A stretch of DNA of 45,973 bases from an uncultured Clostridia bacterium. GTDB lineage: Bacteria > Bacillota > Clostridia > Saccharofermentanales > Saccharofermentanaceae. The first letter of the stretch is position 1, and the number at the start of each line of letters is the position of its first letter. The position numbers and the translations under genes were made by a program. Under the pieces are notes generated by a model. That model saw only the letters and a list, made by a program, of their open reading frames with translations. It had not been told where the DNA came from and made no database searches. This document shows positions 7,245-16,362 of this stretch, in pieces. Location: positions 1-45,973 of the forward strand of contig CAMYXL010000017.1 in assembly GCA_947303255.1 (NCBI GenBank), given 5' to 3'.

Positions 7245-9482
7245 TTATGGAAGAATAGCGTAATTTGAACAGATTTCATTGAACTCAGGACTTGTAGAGA
7301 AAGATTCAAATACCTTGTCTCGTGAAGTGCCGTTATTCAACAGATCCAACCAGTATGCAAATCCGTTTTCATCAGCTTTTCGACCCATAAAAGTTGCATA
7401 CAATCTATTCAAGTATTCTTCGTTATCATAATTGTTATTCAGGAATTCGTTACTGTAGAAGAATTCCTTTGCTGCCTGTGTTCCCGTAACATCAAGATTT
7501 GTGAGAGCAAGACTCCAATAGTTTAATCCGTCCTTTTCAGGATCACGTCCCAGGCACTCTGTATAAAGCCTTGTGGCAAATGCGACTGCATTACTTGAAG
7601 ATTGTGTAGCCTTAGCTGTTGTAGCACCTGATCTTACACCGTAAGAAGCACAGACATTACACCACTCAGTTGAGTTGATGAAATCATCGATTACCTTATC
7701 ACGGCCTTCAGTCTTAAGACTGTTAAGCCAGAATGAATAACCGTCAGGATCGTTTTGGGCATCTCTGTTAAAGAATGTAGAGTAGAGAACCTTAATAAAT
7801 TCATCGTCACTTAGATTCTTGTTTTTAAACTCAGCGCTGTTAAGGAATTCTCTGGCACAATCAGCACCTGTGAGACTGCCGTTCTTAACATATTCACACC
7901 AGAAAGCCTTGCCTTCGCTCTCGGATTCACGTCCGAGTGCAACAGTATACAGACGCTCAACAAAAGCTTCAAATGACTGTTCCTCTGTCTCAGTTTCAAC
8001 AGGCTTATTTGGAGCAGGGTTGATCTGAGCCGGTGTTTGTGTTCCTTCATTCTCCACAGGATTGGTATTTGTGTTTTCCTGAATTTGTCCTTCTTCATTA
8101 GTTGAAGGAGTATTCTCATCTGCGACGATGGCTTCTTCGTTTGATGAAGGGATAATGTTGGTTAACTCGATTGGTACACTTGCATAGTCTGATTCGAATT
8201 TATAGTTTATGTCTTCAGCAAAGACATAAATGTGATTAGATCCAAAATCTCCCAGCTCTTCAGGAAGTTCGATCGAGCCGATTCCGTTTGCAAAAGATCC
8301 GCTGGAAATATCAAGCTTGCCATAATATAAAATCTCTGCGGTACTGTCTTTATAATCCTTATCAGTTATGAGAACAGAGACCTGCGTAGCGTCGTGTGAA
8401 TCTGCACCTGTTATTTCATACGGAATGGAAATAGTATTTCCATTATAAGTGGCTGCTGAAGTAACAGATAGATTGAGATATGGGTCAATTAATGTCAGTT
8501 TATATGTTGCTCCCGTCTTTCCGGATTCCCCCGAAATCACAGAAGAGAACAGGATGCTGTTAGGATCAAGATTCAGGGCAGGTGCGACTCCTAATTCTGA
8601 ACAATAAACATAATCAAAGTACAGGCTGCCATCCGAATATATATCTGCAAAACTGGATGTGTATCTAAATAACGTTCTGGTCCAATATCCTATGGATCCG
8701 TCGCCTTTGGCATGATTTGCAAATGGACCATAATGCATGGTTTCACCTTTTGCCCAATTGTCTCCGACTGGTGTGTAATTTACAGGCATAAAATACCCAT
8801 ATGTTTCATTTTGAAGGTCTTCAATATCCAAAAGAAAGATTTTTTCTCCGGTTAGGGCAGTATATTCTTCACAATTAGCATCTGTCCAAATATCAACATT
8901 TCCCGGTTCAGAACCTCTCACGTGTTCGTGACTTTCAACATAACTGCTTACTATTGAATATTGTTCGATTTTAGTGAAACAATCTTCGTTATACAAAAAA
9001 TCATTACCGTTTAGATAGCTATTCAGATCACAGTTTTCCCATGTGTAACTATCCATAATTTGCAGGTTTTCTTCACTTACGGTATGCCAGTGTGGGTCTC
9101 CATGGTATTCATTTATTTCAACCCCTTCAGGTGGATTGTTGATAATCGGGCTTGTAAACAGCATATCATCGCAATCTAATAATACTGTTTCTGTTCCATA
9201 GATATTTGAATTTGTATCCAGCACACGGTATTTGACAGGCATTCCTTCATTTTTTCCATAATAGATATAACTGCCTTTCCATGGAGTATCCATCGTATCA
9301 GGTTTTACCGGTTCTGTAATCTGAGAAACACCTAGTTTTGTGTTGTTCTGATCTTTGCTCCAACCCGCATTTACTGTTGTTCCTGCTTGAAGTAATGGTA
9401 TCAATGACATACCTAAAGAAATAGCTATAGCGGATGAAAAAAACCTTTGGGTTTTTGCTTTTATATTTTTACCTAAAGCCAT
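7245..9482 (-). CDS. Secreted DUF6273-like/DUF4214 repeat protein (third gene of the paralogous operon)
   Basis: 745 aa. A signal peptide (basic KNIKAKTQR, hydrophobic core, cleavage near AGTTVNAG at about 38) is followed by a roughly 270-residue domain with YIYYGKNEGMPVKYRVLD, KIFLLDIEDL, YWTRT and GVAPALNLD, the pattern of DUF6273. A beta domain follows at about 340-440, then an Asn/Glu/Thr/Pro-rich linker at about 445-505 and two tandem DUF4214 modules to the end. The DUF4214 part shows the four-fold LY...LGRE..S.G..FW pattern and a CxxC (STEWCNVC). It is probably an extracellular or surface-associated adhesin-like protein; function is unknown. AAGGAG ribosome binding site; 27-nt gap from the upstream paralogue. 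Confidence 0.85.
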   Translation of the reverse strand: MALGKNIKAKTQRFFSSAIAISLGMSLIPLLQAGTTVNAGWSKDQNNTKLGVSQITEPVKPDTMDTPWKGSYIYYGKNEGMPVKYRVLDTNSNIYGTETVLLDCDDMLFTSPIINNPPEGVEINEYHGDPHWHTVSEENLQIMDSYTWENCDLNSYLNGNDFLYNEDCFTKIEQYSIVSSYVESHEHVRGSEPGNVDIWTDANCEEYTALTGEKIFLLDIEDLQNETYGYFMPVNYTPVGDNWAKGETMHYGPFANHAKGDGSIGYWTRTLFRYTSSFADIYSDGSLYFDYVYCSELGVAPALNLDPNSILFSSVISGESGKTGATYKLTLIDPYLNLSVTSAATYNGNTISIPYEITGADSHDATQVSVLITDKDYKDSTAEILYYGKLDISSGSFANGIGSIELPEELGDFGSNHIYVFAEDINYKFESDYASVPIELTNIIPSSNEEAIVADENTPSTNEEGQIQENTNTNPVENEGTQTPAQINPAPNKPVETETEEQSFEAFVERLYTVALGRESESEGKAFWCEYVKNGSLTGADCAREFLNSAEFKNKNLSDDEFIKVLYSTFFNRDAQNDPDGYSFWLNSLKTEGRDKVIDDFINSTEWCNVCASYGVRSGATTAKATQSSSNAVAFATRLYTECLGRDPEKDGLNYWSLALTNLDVTGTQAAKEFFYSNEFLNNNYDNEEYLNRLYATFMGRKADENGFAYWLDLLNNGTSRDKVFESFSTSPEFNEICSNYAILP

Positions 9483-9509
9483 TGTTTTATATCTCCTTTT
9501 CGAAAAGAT

Positions 9510-11678
9510 TTATCTCTGAATAGCATATGAATTACATATCTCTGCAAATTCGTTGCTTCTTGCAAATGAATCGAAAACATCATTTCTGGATGTTCCTCCT
9601 TCAAGGAGGTTGATCCAATATGTAAAGCCGTCGTTATCTGGTTCTCTGCCCATAAATGTTCCATAAAGCCTGGTGATATATTCTTCGTTATCGTAGTTGC
9701 TGTCCTGGAACTCTTTGCTGTAGATGAATTCTCTTACTGCCTGGGTACCCGTAAGTTCCTGATTTGTAAGTCCGAGGCTCCAGTAGATAAGACCTTCGGA
9801 ATCGGCTTCTCTTGCAAGACATGTTGTGTAAAGTCTTTTAACAAATTCGACGGAATTTATGGAAGGCACGGTAGCTTTGGCCGTTGAAGCCCCCGATCTT
9901 ACTCCGTAGAAAGCGCAGACATTGCACCATTCGGTAGAATTGATAAATCCATTTACGACCGTAGAACGGCTTTCCGTCTTAAGAACATCGAGCCAGTAGT
10001 TAAATCCTGTCTGGTCATCCTGTGCATTTCTGTCGAAGAAAACTTCATAAAGTACGGAAAGGAATTCCTCGTCAGTCAGATTTCTGTCGTTAAATTCCGC
10101 GCTGTTAAGGAATTCTCTTGCGCAGTCTGCGCCAGTGAGGTCACCGTTTTTAACGTGATCGACCCAGAATGTCTTGCCGTCGCTTTCGGATTCTCTTCCG
10201 AGAGCTACGTTGTAAAGACGCTCGACAAAACCTTCGAAACTCGTATTTTCGTTAGATGGATCATCGATAGAAGAATCGTCTATAGAAGGATCATCGTTGT
10301 CAGAAGTATCCTGTTCAATCGATTCAGAAGGAACTTCGGTTACTTCGATAACATCACCTGCATAGTCGGTTTCAAGTAAGTCATTTATGGTTTCAGGGAA
10401 AATGTAAACATGATATGCAGTTCCCCAGTCTTTAAGGTCCAGTCCTTCAGGAAGAATGAAAGATCCCGTACCTTTAGTCGAGAATATATCTACTGAACTG
10501 AGTTTTTCATAATATATGATCTCTGCTTCGCTGTCGTTATAATCCTTATCTGTAATAAGAACGGATATTTGATTTGCTTTGACTACATTTTTACCGGTTA
10601 TTTCATATGGAACTGTTATCTTTTTTTCTGTAAAAGTCGGATCGGAAGGATAAGAGATATGAAGATCCGGGTCTTTGATCGTTAATTTATATGTAGCTCC
10701 GACCTCTCCTGCTTTTCCGACTATCACAGTGGAGAAGAGGATCGAATCCTGATCAAGATTCATAGCAGGTGCAACACCAAGGGACGGAGTGAAAATGGAA
10801 TCACAATATAAGTATCCTGTAGTCCAAACATCGCCCATAGCACCTAAACCTTTATAATGTGATCTAAGCCAATACCCGTCCACCAAGTCCTTGTATGTCT
10901 TTATCCTGCTATAAGTGAAATCTTCGGCGTTAATTCCGCTTGTATCGCCTGACGGGACACCTCCGTTGTTGATCGTAGGGTTCTTAGGTAAATAGTAACC
11001 GTAAGAATCGTTAAGAATATCTTCAACGTCCAGGATAAATATCTTTTCTCCGGTCAAACCTTCTGATTCTACAAAATTATGGTAGGCGTCATAGTCGACA
11101 TTACCCGGTTCAGTTCCCATTACCAGATCATGTGTGGAAACATAACTGTTAGCTATCGCATTTTCTTCCGTTTCAGTAAAGATATTTCTATTTTCCAGGA
11201 AATCGGATCCATTGAGATACTTTTTAAGATCGCTGTTTCCCCAGCGGTAATCTTTAACAAATTCCATTGTACTGTCGCTTGTGCCATAGTAAATAGGCTG
11301 TCTGTAAGGTCCTGTTAATATCAAATCTTCAGGTGCATCAATACAGATCGGACTTTCGAACAAAATCTTGTCACTATCCAGGAAAACAGTCTTTTTCCCG
11401 TTTCCGTAGATGTCTGAGTCCGTGTCCAAAACGCGGAACTTGATAGGGGAACCTTCATACTTACCGTAATAGATATAACTTCCTGACCAGGAAGACTGCA
11501 TATTTTCCGGAATTGCAGGCTCTGCTATCTGTGATACTCCGAGTTTTGTGTTATCTTTGTTTTTTATCCCGTCTGCTCTTACAACAGTTTCTTTTTGTAA
11601 CCACGGTATAAGAGTGATTCCCATAGTAACCGCCAATGCTGATGATATTATCCTGGCGGATCTGATCTTTAAATTCAT
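9510..11678 (-). CDS. Secreted DUF6273-like/DUF4214 repeat protein (second gene of the paralogous operon)
   Basis: 722 aa from the ATG at 11676-11678. The frame is open to 11759, but that would overlap the preceding gene, and AAGGAG lies 8 nt before the chosen ATG. The signal peptide starts MNLKIRSARIIS and is cleaved near VVRAD. The order of parts is as in the other two copies: DUF6273-like domain (YIYYGKYEGSPIKFRVLD, GEKIFILDVEDIL, YWLRSHY, GVAPAMNLDQ), beta domain, a short acidic linker with DDPSIDD/DDSSIDD/DDPS repeats, then two DUF4214 modules. The last 240 residues are much closer to the paralogues than the N-terminal half. Gap to the upstream gene is only 16 nt. Exported; role unknown. 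Confidence 0.86.
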   Translation of the reverse strand: MNLKIRSARIISSALAVTMGITLIPWLQKETVVRADGIKNKDNTKLGVSQIAEPAIPENMQSSWSGSYIYYGKYEGSPIKFRVLDTDSDIYGNGKKTVFLDSDKILFESPICIDAPEDLILTGPYRQPIYYGTSDSTMEFVKDYRWGNSDLKKYLNGSDFLENRNIFTETEENAIANSYVSTHDLVMGTEPGNVDYDAYHNFVESEGLTGEKIFILDVEDILNDSYGYYLPKNPTINNGGVPSGDTSGINAEDFTYSRIKTYKDLVDGYWLRSHYKGLGAMGDVWTTGYLYCDSIFTPSLGVAPAMNLDQDSILFSTVIVGKAGEVGATYKLTIKDPDLHISYPSDPTFTEKKITVPYEITGKNVVKANQISVLITDKDYNDSEAEIIYYEKLSSVDIFSTKGTGSFILPEGLDLKDWGTAYHVYIFPETINDLLETDYAGDVIEVTEVPSESIEQDTSDNDDPSIDDSSIDDPSNENTSFEGFVERLYNVALGRESESDGKTFWVDHVKNGDLTGADCAREFLNSAEFNDRNLTDEEFLSVLYEVFFDRNAQDDQTGFNYWLDVLKTESRSTVVNGFINSTEWCNVCAFYGVRSGASTAKATVPSINSVEFVKRLYTTCLAREADSEGLIYWSLGLTNQELTGTQAVREFIYSKEFQDSNYDNEEYITRLYGTFMGREPDNDGFTYWINLLEGGTSRNDVFDSFARSNEFAEICNSYAIQR

Positions 11679-11694
11679 TTCTTTTTCTCCTTGC

Positions 11695-14001
11695 TTATCT
11701 GTGAATTGCGTATGAGTTACAAATCTCAGCAAACTCAGCACTTCTCGCAAAGGAATCAAATACTTCGTTTCTGGATGTTCCGCTGCTTAACAGGTTTACC
11801 CAATATGACATTCCGTCTGTGTCAGGCTCACGATCCATAAATGTTTTATAAAGTCTTGTCAGATATTCTTCGTCACTGAAGTTCTGATCCTGAAATTCTC
11901 TGCTGTAAACAAACTCTCTTACAGCCTGTGTTCCTGTAAGTTCAAGATTGGTAAGTCCAAGACTCCAATAATCAAGACCTTCTTTATCTGCATTTCTTCC
12001 AAGACAAGTTGTATAAAGTCTTTCAACGAATTCAATTGAGTTCTTTGATGCTACGGTTGCCTTAGCGGTTGTGGCACCGGATCTAACACCATAGGATGCG
12101 CAGACATTGCACCACTCGGTAGAGTTGATGAAACCGTTAACAACTGCATAGCGGCTTTCAGTTTTGAGACTGTTGAGCCAGAAATTGTATCCACTAGGAT
12201 CATTCTGTGGGTCTCTGTCGAAGAATACCTGATAAAGGACATTTAAGAAGTCCTCGTCGCTCAGATTTCTGTCATTAAACTCTGCACTGTTAAGGAACTC
12301 TCTTGCACAGTCTGCTCCTGAAAGTTCACCGTTCTTTACGTGATCGACCCAGAAGGTTTTACCGTCGCTTTCAGATTCGCGATCGAGAGCTATGTTGTAA
12401 AGACGCTCTACAAAAGCAGAGAAGTCCTTTGGCTCTTCAGTTGGTTCTGGAGTTGCAGTTGGATCTGGAGTTACAGTTGGGGTTTCTTCTGAAGGATTTT
12501 CCTGAGTAGGGGTAGTTGTCGGATTGTCTTCGTTTGGATTTTGTGTTTCTTCTTCAGAAGCAGTTGGCAAGTTTACTGTTACTTCAAATGGTGTACTGGC
12601 ATAGTCAGATTCAAAATCGCCGTTTGAGTCTTCAGCGATAATGTAAACGTGATAGCTAACTCCACAAGTACCGCTTACTGTTCCTTCCGGTACAGTAAAT
12701 GTTCCTGTTCCTGAAGTAGAGAAATCTTCAGAAGTATTCAGCTTGTTGTAATACAGAATTTCTGCATCAAGCGCATCATAACTCTTATCTGTGATCAAAA
12801 CTGATACCTGTGAGGCCTTTCCTGCATTAGATCCACTGATGCTATATGGAACAGTAACAGTGTTTCCTGAAAGAGTAGCAGATGCATTTACTTTCAATTC
12901 AGTATCAAGGAATGTCAGTTTGTATTCCGCATTAACTTCTCCTAATGCTCCGGATATAGCTGTGGAGAAAAGTATCGTATTCCTGTCGATATTCAGAGCC
13001 GGACTTACGCCGAAGGACATATGGTTGGATTCTGCTGATGCTGCAGCAAGCCATCCATATATGCTTACTATGCAGAATTCCGGTGGATCAAAAAGGTTTG
13101 CAGGCTTAGGACTACCATACAACTCTTCATAGTCAAATGGTACTTCTGCGGTACGCAAGTAATATCGTGCATATTCATGAAGCCAAGTGTGATCGGAACT
13201 TTCTTCCAAATATGACTTTACTCTGGATTGGATCAACAGATTATCGAAATGATTATCTCCTACTCCGTAGAAATATCCATAATCCATATTAAGAACATCA
13301 TCCATGTCCAACAAGAAAATCTTTTCGCCGTTTAAAGGAGCAATATCTTCAAAATATCTTCTGCCGTCAAGGTAAAAAGTGTCGGAAACGGGTTCATCGC
13401 TCCATTGTGTCACATATGTGTAAAGATCAGTTGTAATCTTCCCACTGTCTTGGTAGCTTTTTGCTATAGACGCTTTTTCTATATCTGTGAAAACACCGTC
13501 TTTATCAAGAAATCCGGCGCCATTAATATAACTATTTAATGAGCATTTGCTCCAATCATTCGTTTCAGTTCCAATACAATGAGGATAAGGCGTTACTTCA
13601 CTTTCGTCTGATTGAGGAACAACTACAGGACCATGAGGACGTTCAACTCCGCAGTCGTCAAATAGTTCTTCAAAAAGGACACTGTCACAATCCAACAGGA
13701 TTGTTTCACTCTTGTACTTCGTTGATTCAGGATCCAATACTCTGAACTTGATCGGAATACCATTGTATTTTCCGAAATAGACGAAACTTCCTGTCCATGG
13801 ATCTGTTTCTATTCCTTTTATTCCGGGAGCAACAGGCTTAGCCATGTGCTCGACTCCCAGCATCGTGTTAGTCTCGTTTTTGAGAGTATCTGCCTTTACA
13901 GATTTTTGATTGGCTAGGAATGGGACTAAAGAGATACACAGTGTTGATGCCAAAACAGATGAGACAATTTTGGCCGCATTAGATTGTCTAAAAGTGATCA
14001 T
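11695..14001 (-). CDS. Secreted DUF6273-like/DUF4214 repeat protein (first gene of the paralogous operon)
   Basis: 768 aa. A signal peptide of about 37 residues (SNAAKIVSSVLASTLCISLVPFL, cleavage after SVKA) precedes a DUF6273-like domain at about 45-355 (FVYFGKYNGIPIKFRVLD, GEKIFLLDMDDVL, FGVSPALNID), a beta/Ig-like domain at about 360-470 (SVLITDKSYDALDAEILYY), a Pro/Thr/Glu linker at about 475-530 with PTATPEPTEEP, and two tandem DUF4214 modules. AAGGAG ribosome binding site. Being first behind the promoter, it leads a three-gene operon of paralogues. DUF4214 is often found at the C-terminus of secreted enzymes and surface proteins of clostridia and rumen bacteria; its ligand is not known. 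No catalytic motif was recognised. Confidence 0.86.
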   Translation of the reverse strand: MITFRQSNAAKIVSSVLASTLCISLVPFLANQKSVKADTLKNETNTMLGVEHMAKPVAPGIKGIETDPWTGSFVYFGKYNGIPIKFRVLDPESTKYKSETILLDCDSVLFEELFDDCGVERPHGPVVVPQSDESEVTPYPHCIGTETNDWSKCSLNSYINGAGFLDKDGVFTDIEKASIAKSYQDSGKITTDLYTYVTQWSDEPVSDTFYLDGRRYFEDIAPLNGEKIFLLDMDDVLNMDYGYFYGVGDNHFDNLLIQSRVKSYLEESSDHTWLHEYARYYLRTAEVPFDYEELYGSPKPANLFDPPEFCIVSIYGWLAAASAESNHMSFGVSPALNIDRNTILFSTAISGALGEVNAEYKLTFLDTELKVNASATLSGNTVTVPYSISGSNAGKASQVSVLITDKSYDALDAEILYYNKLNTSEDFSTSGTGTFTVPEGTVSGTCGVSYHVYIIAEDSNGDFESDYASTPFEVTVNLPTASEEETQNPNEDNPTTTPTQENPSEETPTVTPDPTATPEPTEEPKDFSAFVERLYNIALDRESESDGKTFWVDHVKNGELSGADCAREFLNSAEFNDRNLSDEDFLNVLYQVFFDRDPQNDPSGYNFWLNSLKTESRYAVVNGFINSTEWCNVCASYGVRSGATTAKATVASKNSIEFVERLYTTCLGRNADKEGLDYWSLGLTNLELTGTQAVREFVYSREFQDQNFSDEEYLTRLYKTFMDREPDTDGMSYWVNLLSSGTSRNEVFDSFARSAEFAEICNSYAIHR

Positions 14002-14055
14002 GGTTTGTTTTTCTCCTTTAGAGTTTTTATTTCCCTTCCAAACCCAATCCTTGTC

Positions 14056-14084
14056 AAAATATCATTGCTAAGCAGTGATGTAAA
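14056..14084 (-). promoter_or_regulatory. Candidate promoter of the DUF4214 operon
   Basis: On the minus strand TTTACA (14079-14084) is followed by 17 bp and TATTTT (14056-14061), with a TGA just before the -10 giving an extended -10. It would leave a leader of about 50 nt. The remaining 14085-14205 is AT-rich with no gene or other signal that I can support. Confidence 0.5.
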
Positions 14085-14205
14085 CAGGTAATGTGAATAT
14101 TCGACAATAAAATGACACAAAAAGTTCACAATGGAACAAAAACGGAATATTTTGTATAAAGAATTTGATATTTTATGACATGAAAGTATAAAGTTTTTTA
14201 GGTTC

Positions 14206-14234
14206 TTGAATCATTTCGAAAGTAATGTTAGTAT
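14206..14234 (+). promoter_or_regulatory. Promoter of the ABC-F leader
   Basis: TTGAAT (14206-14211), a 17-bp spacer, and TAGTAT (14229-14234) preceded by TGT (extended -10). Transcription would start near 14241, leaving a leader of about 220 nt before the ABC-F start codon. Confidence 0.65.
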
Positions 14235-14281
14235 CAAGGGGAATTCAAAAGAAAGAACACAGTAATGTGTAGGGTGGACCA

Positions 14282-14293
14282 ATGAGGAAGTAA
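14282..14293 (+). CDS. Candidate leader ORF (Met-Arg-Lys) in the ABC-F leader
   Basis: ATG AGG AAG TAA, preceded by AGGGTGG (14271-14277). It is one of three very short ORFs in the leader; the others are MCRVDQ from 14265 and MTSGP from 14309. Leader ORFs on which antibiotic-bound ribosomes stall are the sensors of known ABC-F attenuators, and this one has the best ribosome binding site. Whether it is translated is not shown by sequence alone. Confidence 0.35.
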   Translation: MRK

Positions 14294-14330
14294 TTCGATT
14301 TAAGTTTAATGACATCAGGACCTTAAAAGG

Positions 14331-14435
14331 GTCGGTTTGTGTACGCTTAAATTGGATTACGGATTTTGTTATGGTCTTGCCGATAAGGTTAGATTTATTG
14401 AGTCTGTTTTTGCGTACGCGAAAACAGACTTTTTT
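14331..14435 (+). promoter_or_regulatory. Transcription attenuator of the ABC-F gene (anti-terminator/terminator)
   Basis: The terminator is a 10-bp stem AGTCTGTTTT/AAAACAGACT (14401-14410 with 14421-14430) with an inner GCG/CGC helix, followed by six T. It stands 28 nt before the ABC-F start codon and inside its transcript, so it must be read through for expression. An upstream segment at 14331-14346 (GTCGGTTTGTGTACGC) can pair imperfectly with 14412-14429, part of the terminator loop and 3' arm, and so could act as anti-terminator. This is the layout of ribosome-mediated attenuation known for vmlR, vga and lmo0919-type genes; the fine mechanism here is inferred. Confidence 0.7.
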
Positions 14436-14462
14436 GTAAGGCCCTTTAACCAAGGAGGCCAT

Positions 14463-15974
14463 ATGGCACAAATAAACGTACAGAATCTGTCTTTCTCATA
14501 TGAGAGCAGTTATCACAATATTTTCGAGAATGTATCTTTTTCGATAGATACGGATTGGAAGCTCGGATTTATTGGTCGTAACGGGAAGGGTAAGTCTACT
14601 TTTTTGAATCTTCTTCTCGGAAAATATGAGTACAGCGGTACGATCAAAACAGATATGCGTTTTGACTATTTTCCTTATGTTATCTCTGATACGGAAAAGA
14701 CTGCGGATGAGCTTTCTGAAGTATGGAAGCCGGGTGTTGAGAACTGGCGAATACTTTGCGAATTGAATCTCATGGATGTTGATCCGGAACTACTATATCG
14801 TCCGATAAGAACCTTGAGTTTCGGTGAGAGGACCAAGGTCATGCTGGCCTTTCTTTTCTCCGGTGAGAATGATTTCCTGCTTATCGATGAGCCGACTAAT
14901 CATCTTGATAAGGAAGCAAGAGAGATCATCAAGAAATATCTTGCTTCGAAGAAGGGTTTTATTCTCGTATCACACGACCGTGATCTTCTTGATGCTTGTA
15001 TCGATCATGTGCTTGTTTTAAACAGATCAACAATTGAAGTACAGTCTGGTAATTTCAGTTCCTGGTGGGAGAATAAGGAGAAGGCTGATTCCTTTGCCAG
15101 AGCTGAAAATGAGAAGCACACAAGAGAAATCGGAAGGCTCAAGTCAGCTATGGACAGGGCTTCTTCATGGGCTGCAAAAAGTGAGAGCACCAAGATCGGA
15201 TATGATCCTATAAAGGAGCATGACAGAACAAAGAATGCCAGGACGTACATAAGCAGCAAGACCAAAAAGATGGAAGCGAGAGCAAAGTCTTTCGAGCAGA
15301 GGATGGAGAAGAATATCGAAGAAAAAGAAGGACTTCTCAAGGACGTGGAGCAGATAAGAGATCTTAGGCTCACGGGGCTTACGCATTATAAGGACAGGCT
15401 TATAGAGTGCAGGGATCTTTCTTTACAATATTCCGATTCGGATACTCCTGCTTTTGAAGGTCTGTCATTGGAGATCAATCAAGGTGACAGACTGTTCCTT
15501 TCTGGTAAAAACGGATGCGGCAAATCAAGCTTTATCAAGGCAATACTGGATGGCGGTGTAAGCGACAGATATAAGATCTCGGGAGACTTTCTTATCGCAC
15601 CGAATCTGGTCATTTCCTATATCAATCAGGATACGTCAATGCTTAAGGGTGATCTGAGGATGCATGCTTTCGAAAACAAACTGGATTACTCACAGTTTTT
15701 GGCTGTGTTGAGACACTTGGATTTTGAGCAAGTGCAGTTCGAGAAAAAGATGGAAGAGTTTTCGGAAGGACAAAAGAAAAAGGTGCTTATAGCAACGAGT
15801 ATCATGACTCCCGCACACCTTTATATCTGGGATGAGCCACTTAATTATGTTGACGTTTTCTCAAGGATGCAGCTGGAGAAATTGATCGAGAATTATAAGC
15901 CGACCATGCTCATAGTCGAACATGATACAAAGTTCGCTGAGAAACTTGCTACCAAGACTTGCGAAATGCTATGA
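14463..15974 (+). CDS. ABC-F ribosomal protection protein, Lsa/CplR-like
   Basis: 503 aa, close to Lsa(A) in length. Two ABC domains without membrane helices. NBD1: Walker A GRNGKGKST (about 38-46), signature LSFGERTKV, Walker B FLLIDEPTNHLD, H-loop VSHDRD. NBD2: Walker A GKNGCGKSS, signature FSEGQKKKV, Walker B LYIWDEPLNYVD, H-loop VEHDTKF. The charged helical inter-domain linker at about 195-300 is the part that reaches the P-site tRNA and peptidyl-transferase centre in this group. The NBD2 wording is characteristic of the Lsa/Vga/CplR branch, which dislodges lincosamides, streptogramin A and pleuromutilins from the ribosome. The open frame extends upstream, but AAGGAGG at 14452-14458 fixes the ATG at 14463. 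The leader attenuator supports an antibiotic-inducible role. The exact drug spectrum is not predictable. Confidence 0.9.
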   Translation: MAQINVQNLSFSYESSYHNIFENVSFSIDTDWKLGFIGRNGKGKSTFLNLLLGKYEYSGTIKTDMRFDYFPYVISDTEKTADELSEVWKPGVENWRILCELNLMDVDPELLYRPIRTLSFGERTKVMLAFLFSGENDFLLIDEPTNHLDKEAREIIKKYLASKKGFILVSHDRDLLDACIDHVLVLNRSTIEVQSGNFSSWWENKEKADSFARAENEKHTREIGRLKSAMDRASSWAAKSESTKIGYDPIKEHDRTKNARTYISSKTKKMEARAKSFEQRMEKNIEEKEGLLKDVEQIRDLRLTGLTHYKDRLIECRDLSLQYSDSDTPAFEGLSLEINQGDRLFLSGKNGCGKSSFIKAILDGGVSDRYKISGDFLIAPNLVISYINQDTSMLKGDLRMHAFENKLDYSQFLAVLRHLDFEQVQFEKKMEEFSEGQKKKVLIATSIMTPAHLYIWDEPLNYVDVFSRMQLEKLIENYKPTMLIVEHDTKFAEKLATKTCEML

Positions 15975-16010
15975 TTAAGGTAAGAAAACAAAATATCGGA
16001 GGTGGGATCT

Positions 16011-16358
16011 ATGTCAAAGATTATCGTACAGTTTTTGAATGAGAAAGTTGAAGATTACAACAAGATCGTAGGAAGCCTTCTGGCTGAGAGCGAAGCTGAA
16101 TTAGTCAAGATCGTTCCGGTTGGTAAAGATGCTACAGTTATCTGCCTCGAGAAGTATTATGCGAGGAACGGAAGTTATGCTTCTCTTACCGTGATCCTCG
16201 AAAACGTTGAAGGCGGAAACCTCGCAACCGTGATCGGATACGGTGGCGGTGAGGGCATCTTCAATGACAGCCTCGGAGCTAATTCCAAGTTCGCCGATAA
16301 GGCAGCTGAGATCTTAAACAGCTACGGCTATGAATTAAGAGAAGAATCTAAGCAGTAA
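16011..16358 (+). CDS. DUF6054-like small cytoplasmic protein
   Basis: 115 aa from the ATG at 16011. An upstream GTG (16002) overlaps the GGAGGTG ribosome binding site and is not a credible start. It begins MSKIIVQFLNEKVEDYNKIV, has an alpha/beta pattern with a glycine-rich turn (GYGGGEGIFNDSLGANSKFA at about 80-99) and ends in a helix. It resembles the small DUF6054 family of Firmicutes, but I rely on memory of the pattern only. It starts 36 nt after the ABC-F stop with no terminator between, so co-transcription is likely. Function is unknown. Confidence 0.65.
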   Translation: MSKIIVQFLNEKVEDYNKIVGSLLAESEAELVKIVPVGKDATVICLEKYYARNGSYASLTVILENVEGGNLATVIGYGGGEGIFNDSLGANSKFADKAAEILNSYGYELREESKQ

Positions 16359-16362
16359 TCTC

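Noticed and set aside
10230..10320. Short tandem repeat (DDPSIDD units) in the second DUF4214 protein as a phase-variable tract
   Set aside because: The units are few and imperfect at DNA level, and their length keeps the frame; it is an ordinary acidic linker.
14337..14462. 42-residue N-terminal extension of the ABC-F protein from a TTG
   Set aside because: The extension runs through the terminator hairpin, lacks similarity to ABC-F proteins, and AAGGAGG fixes the ATG at 14463.
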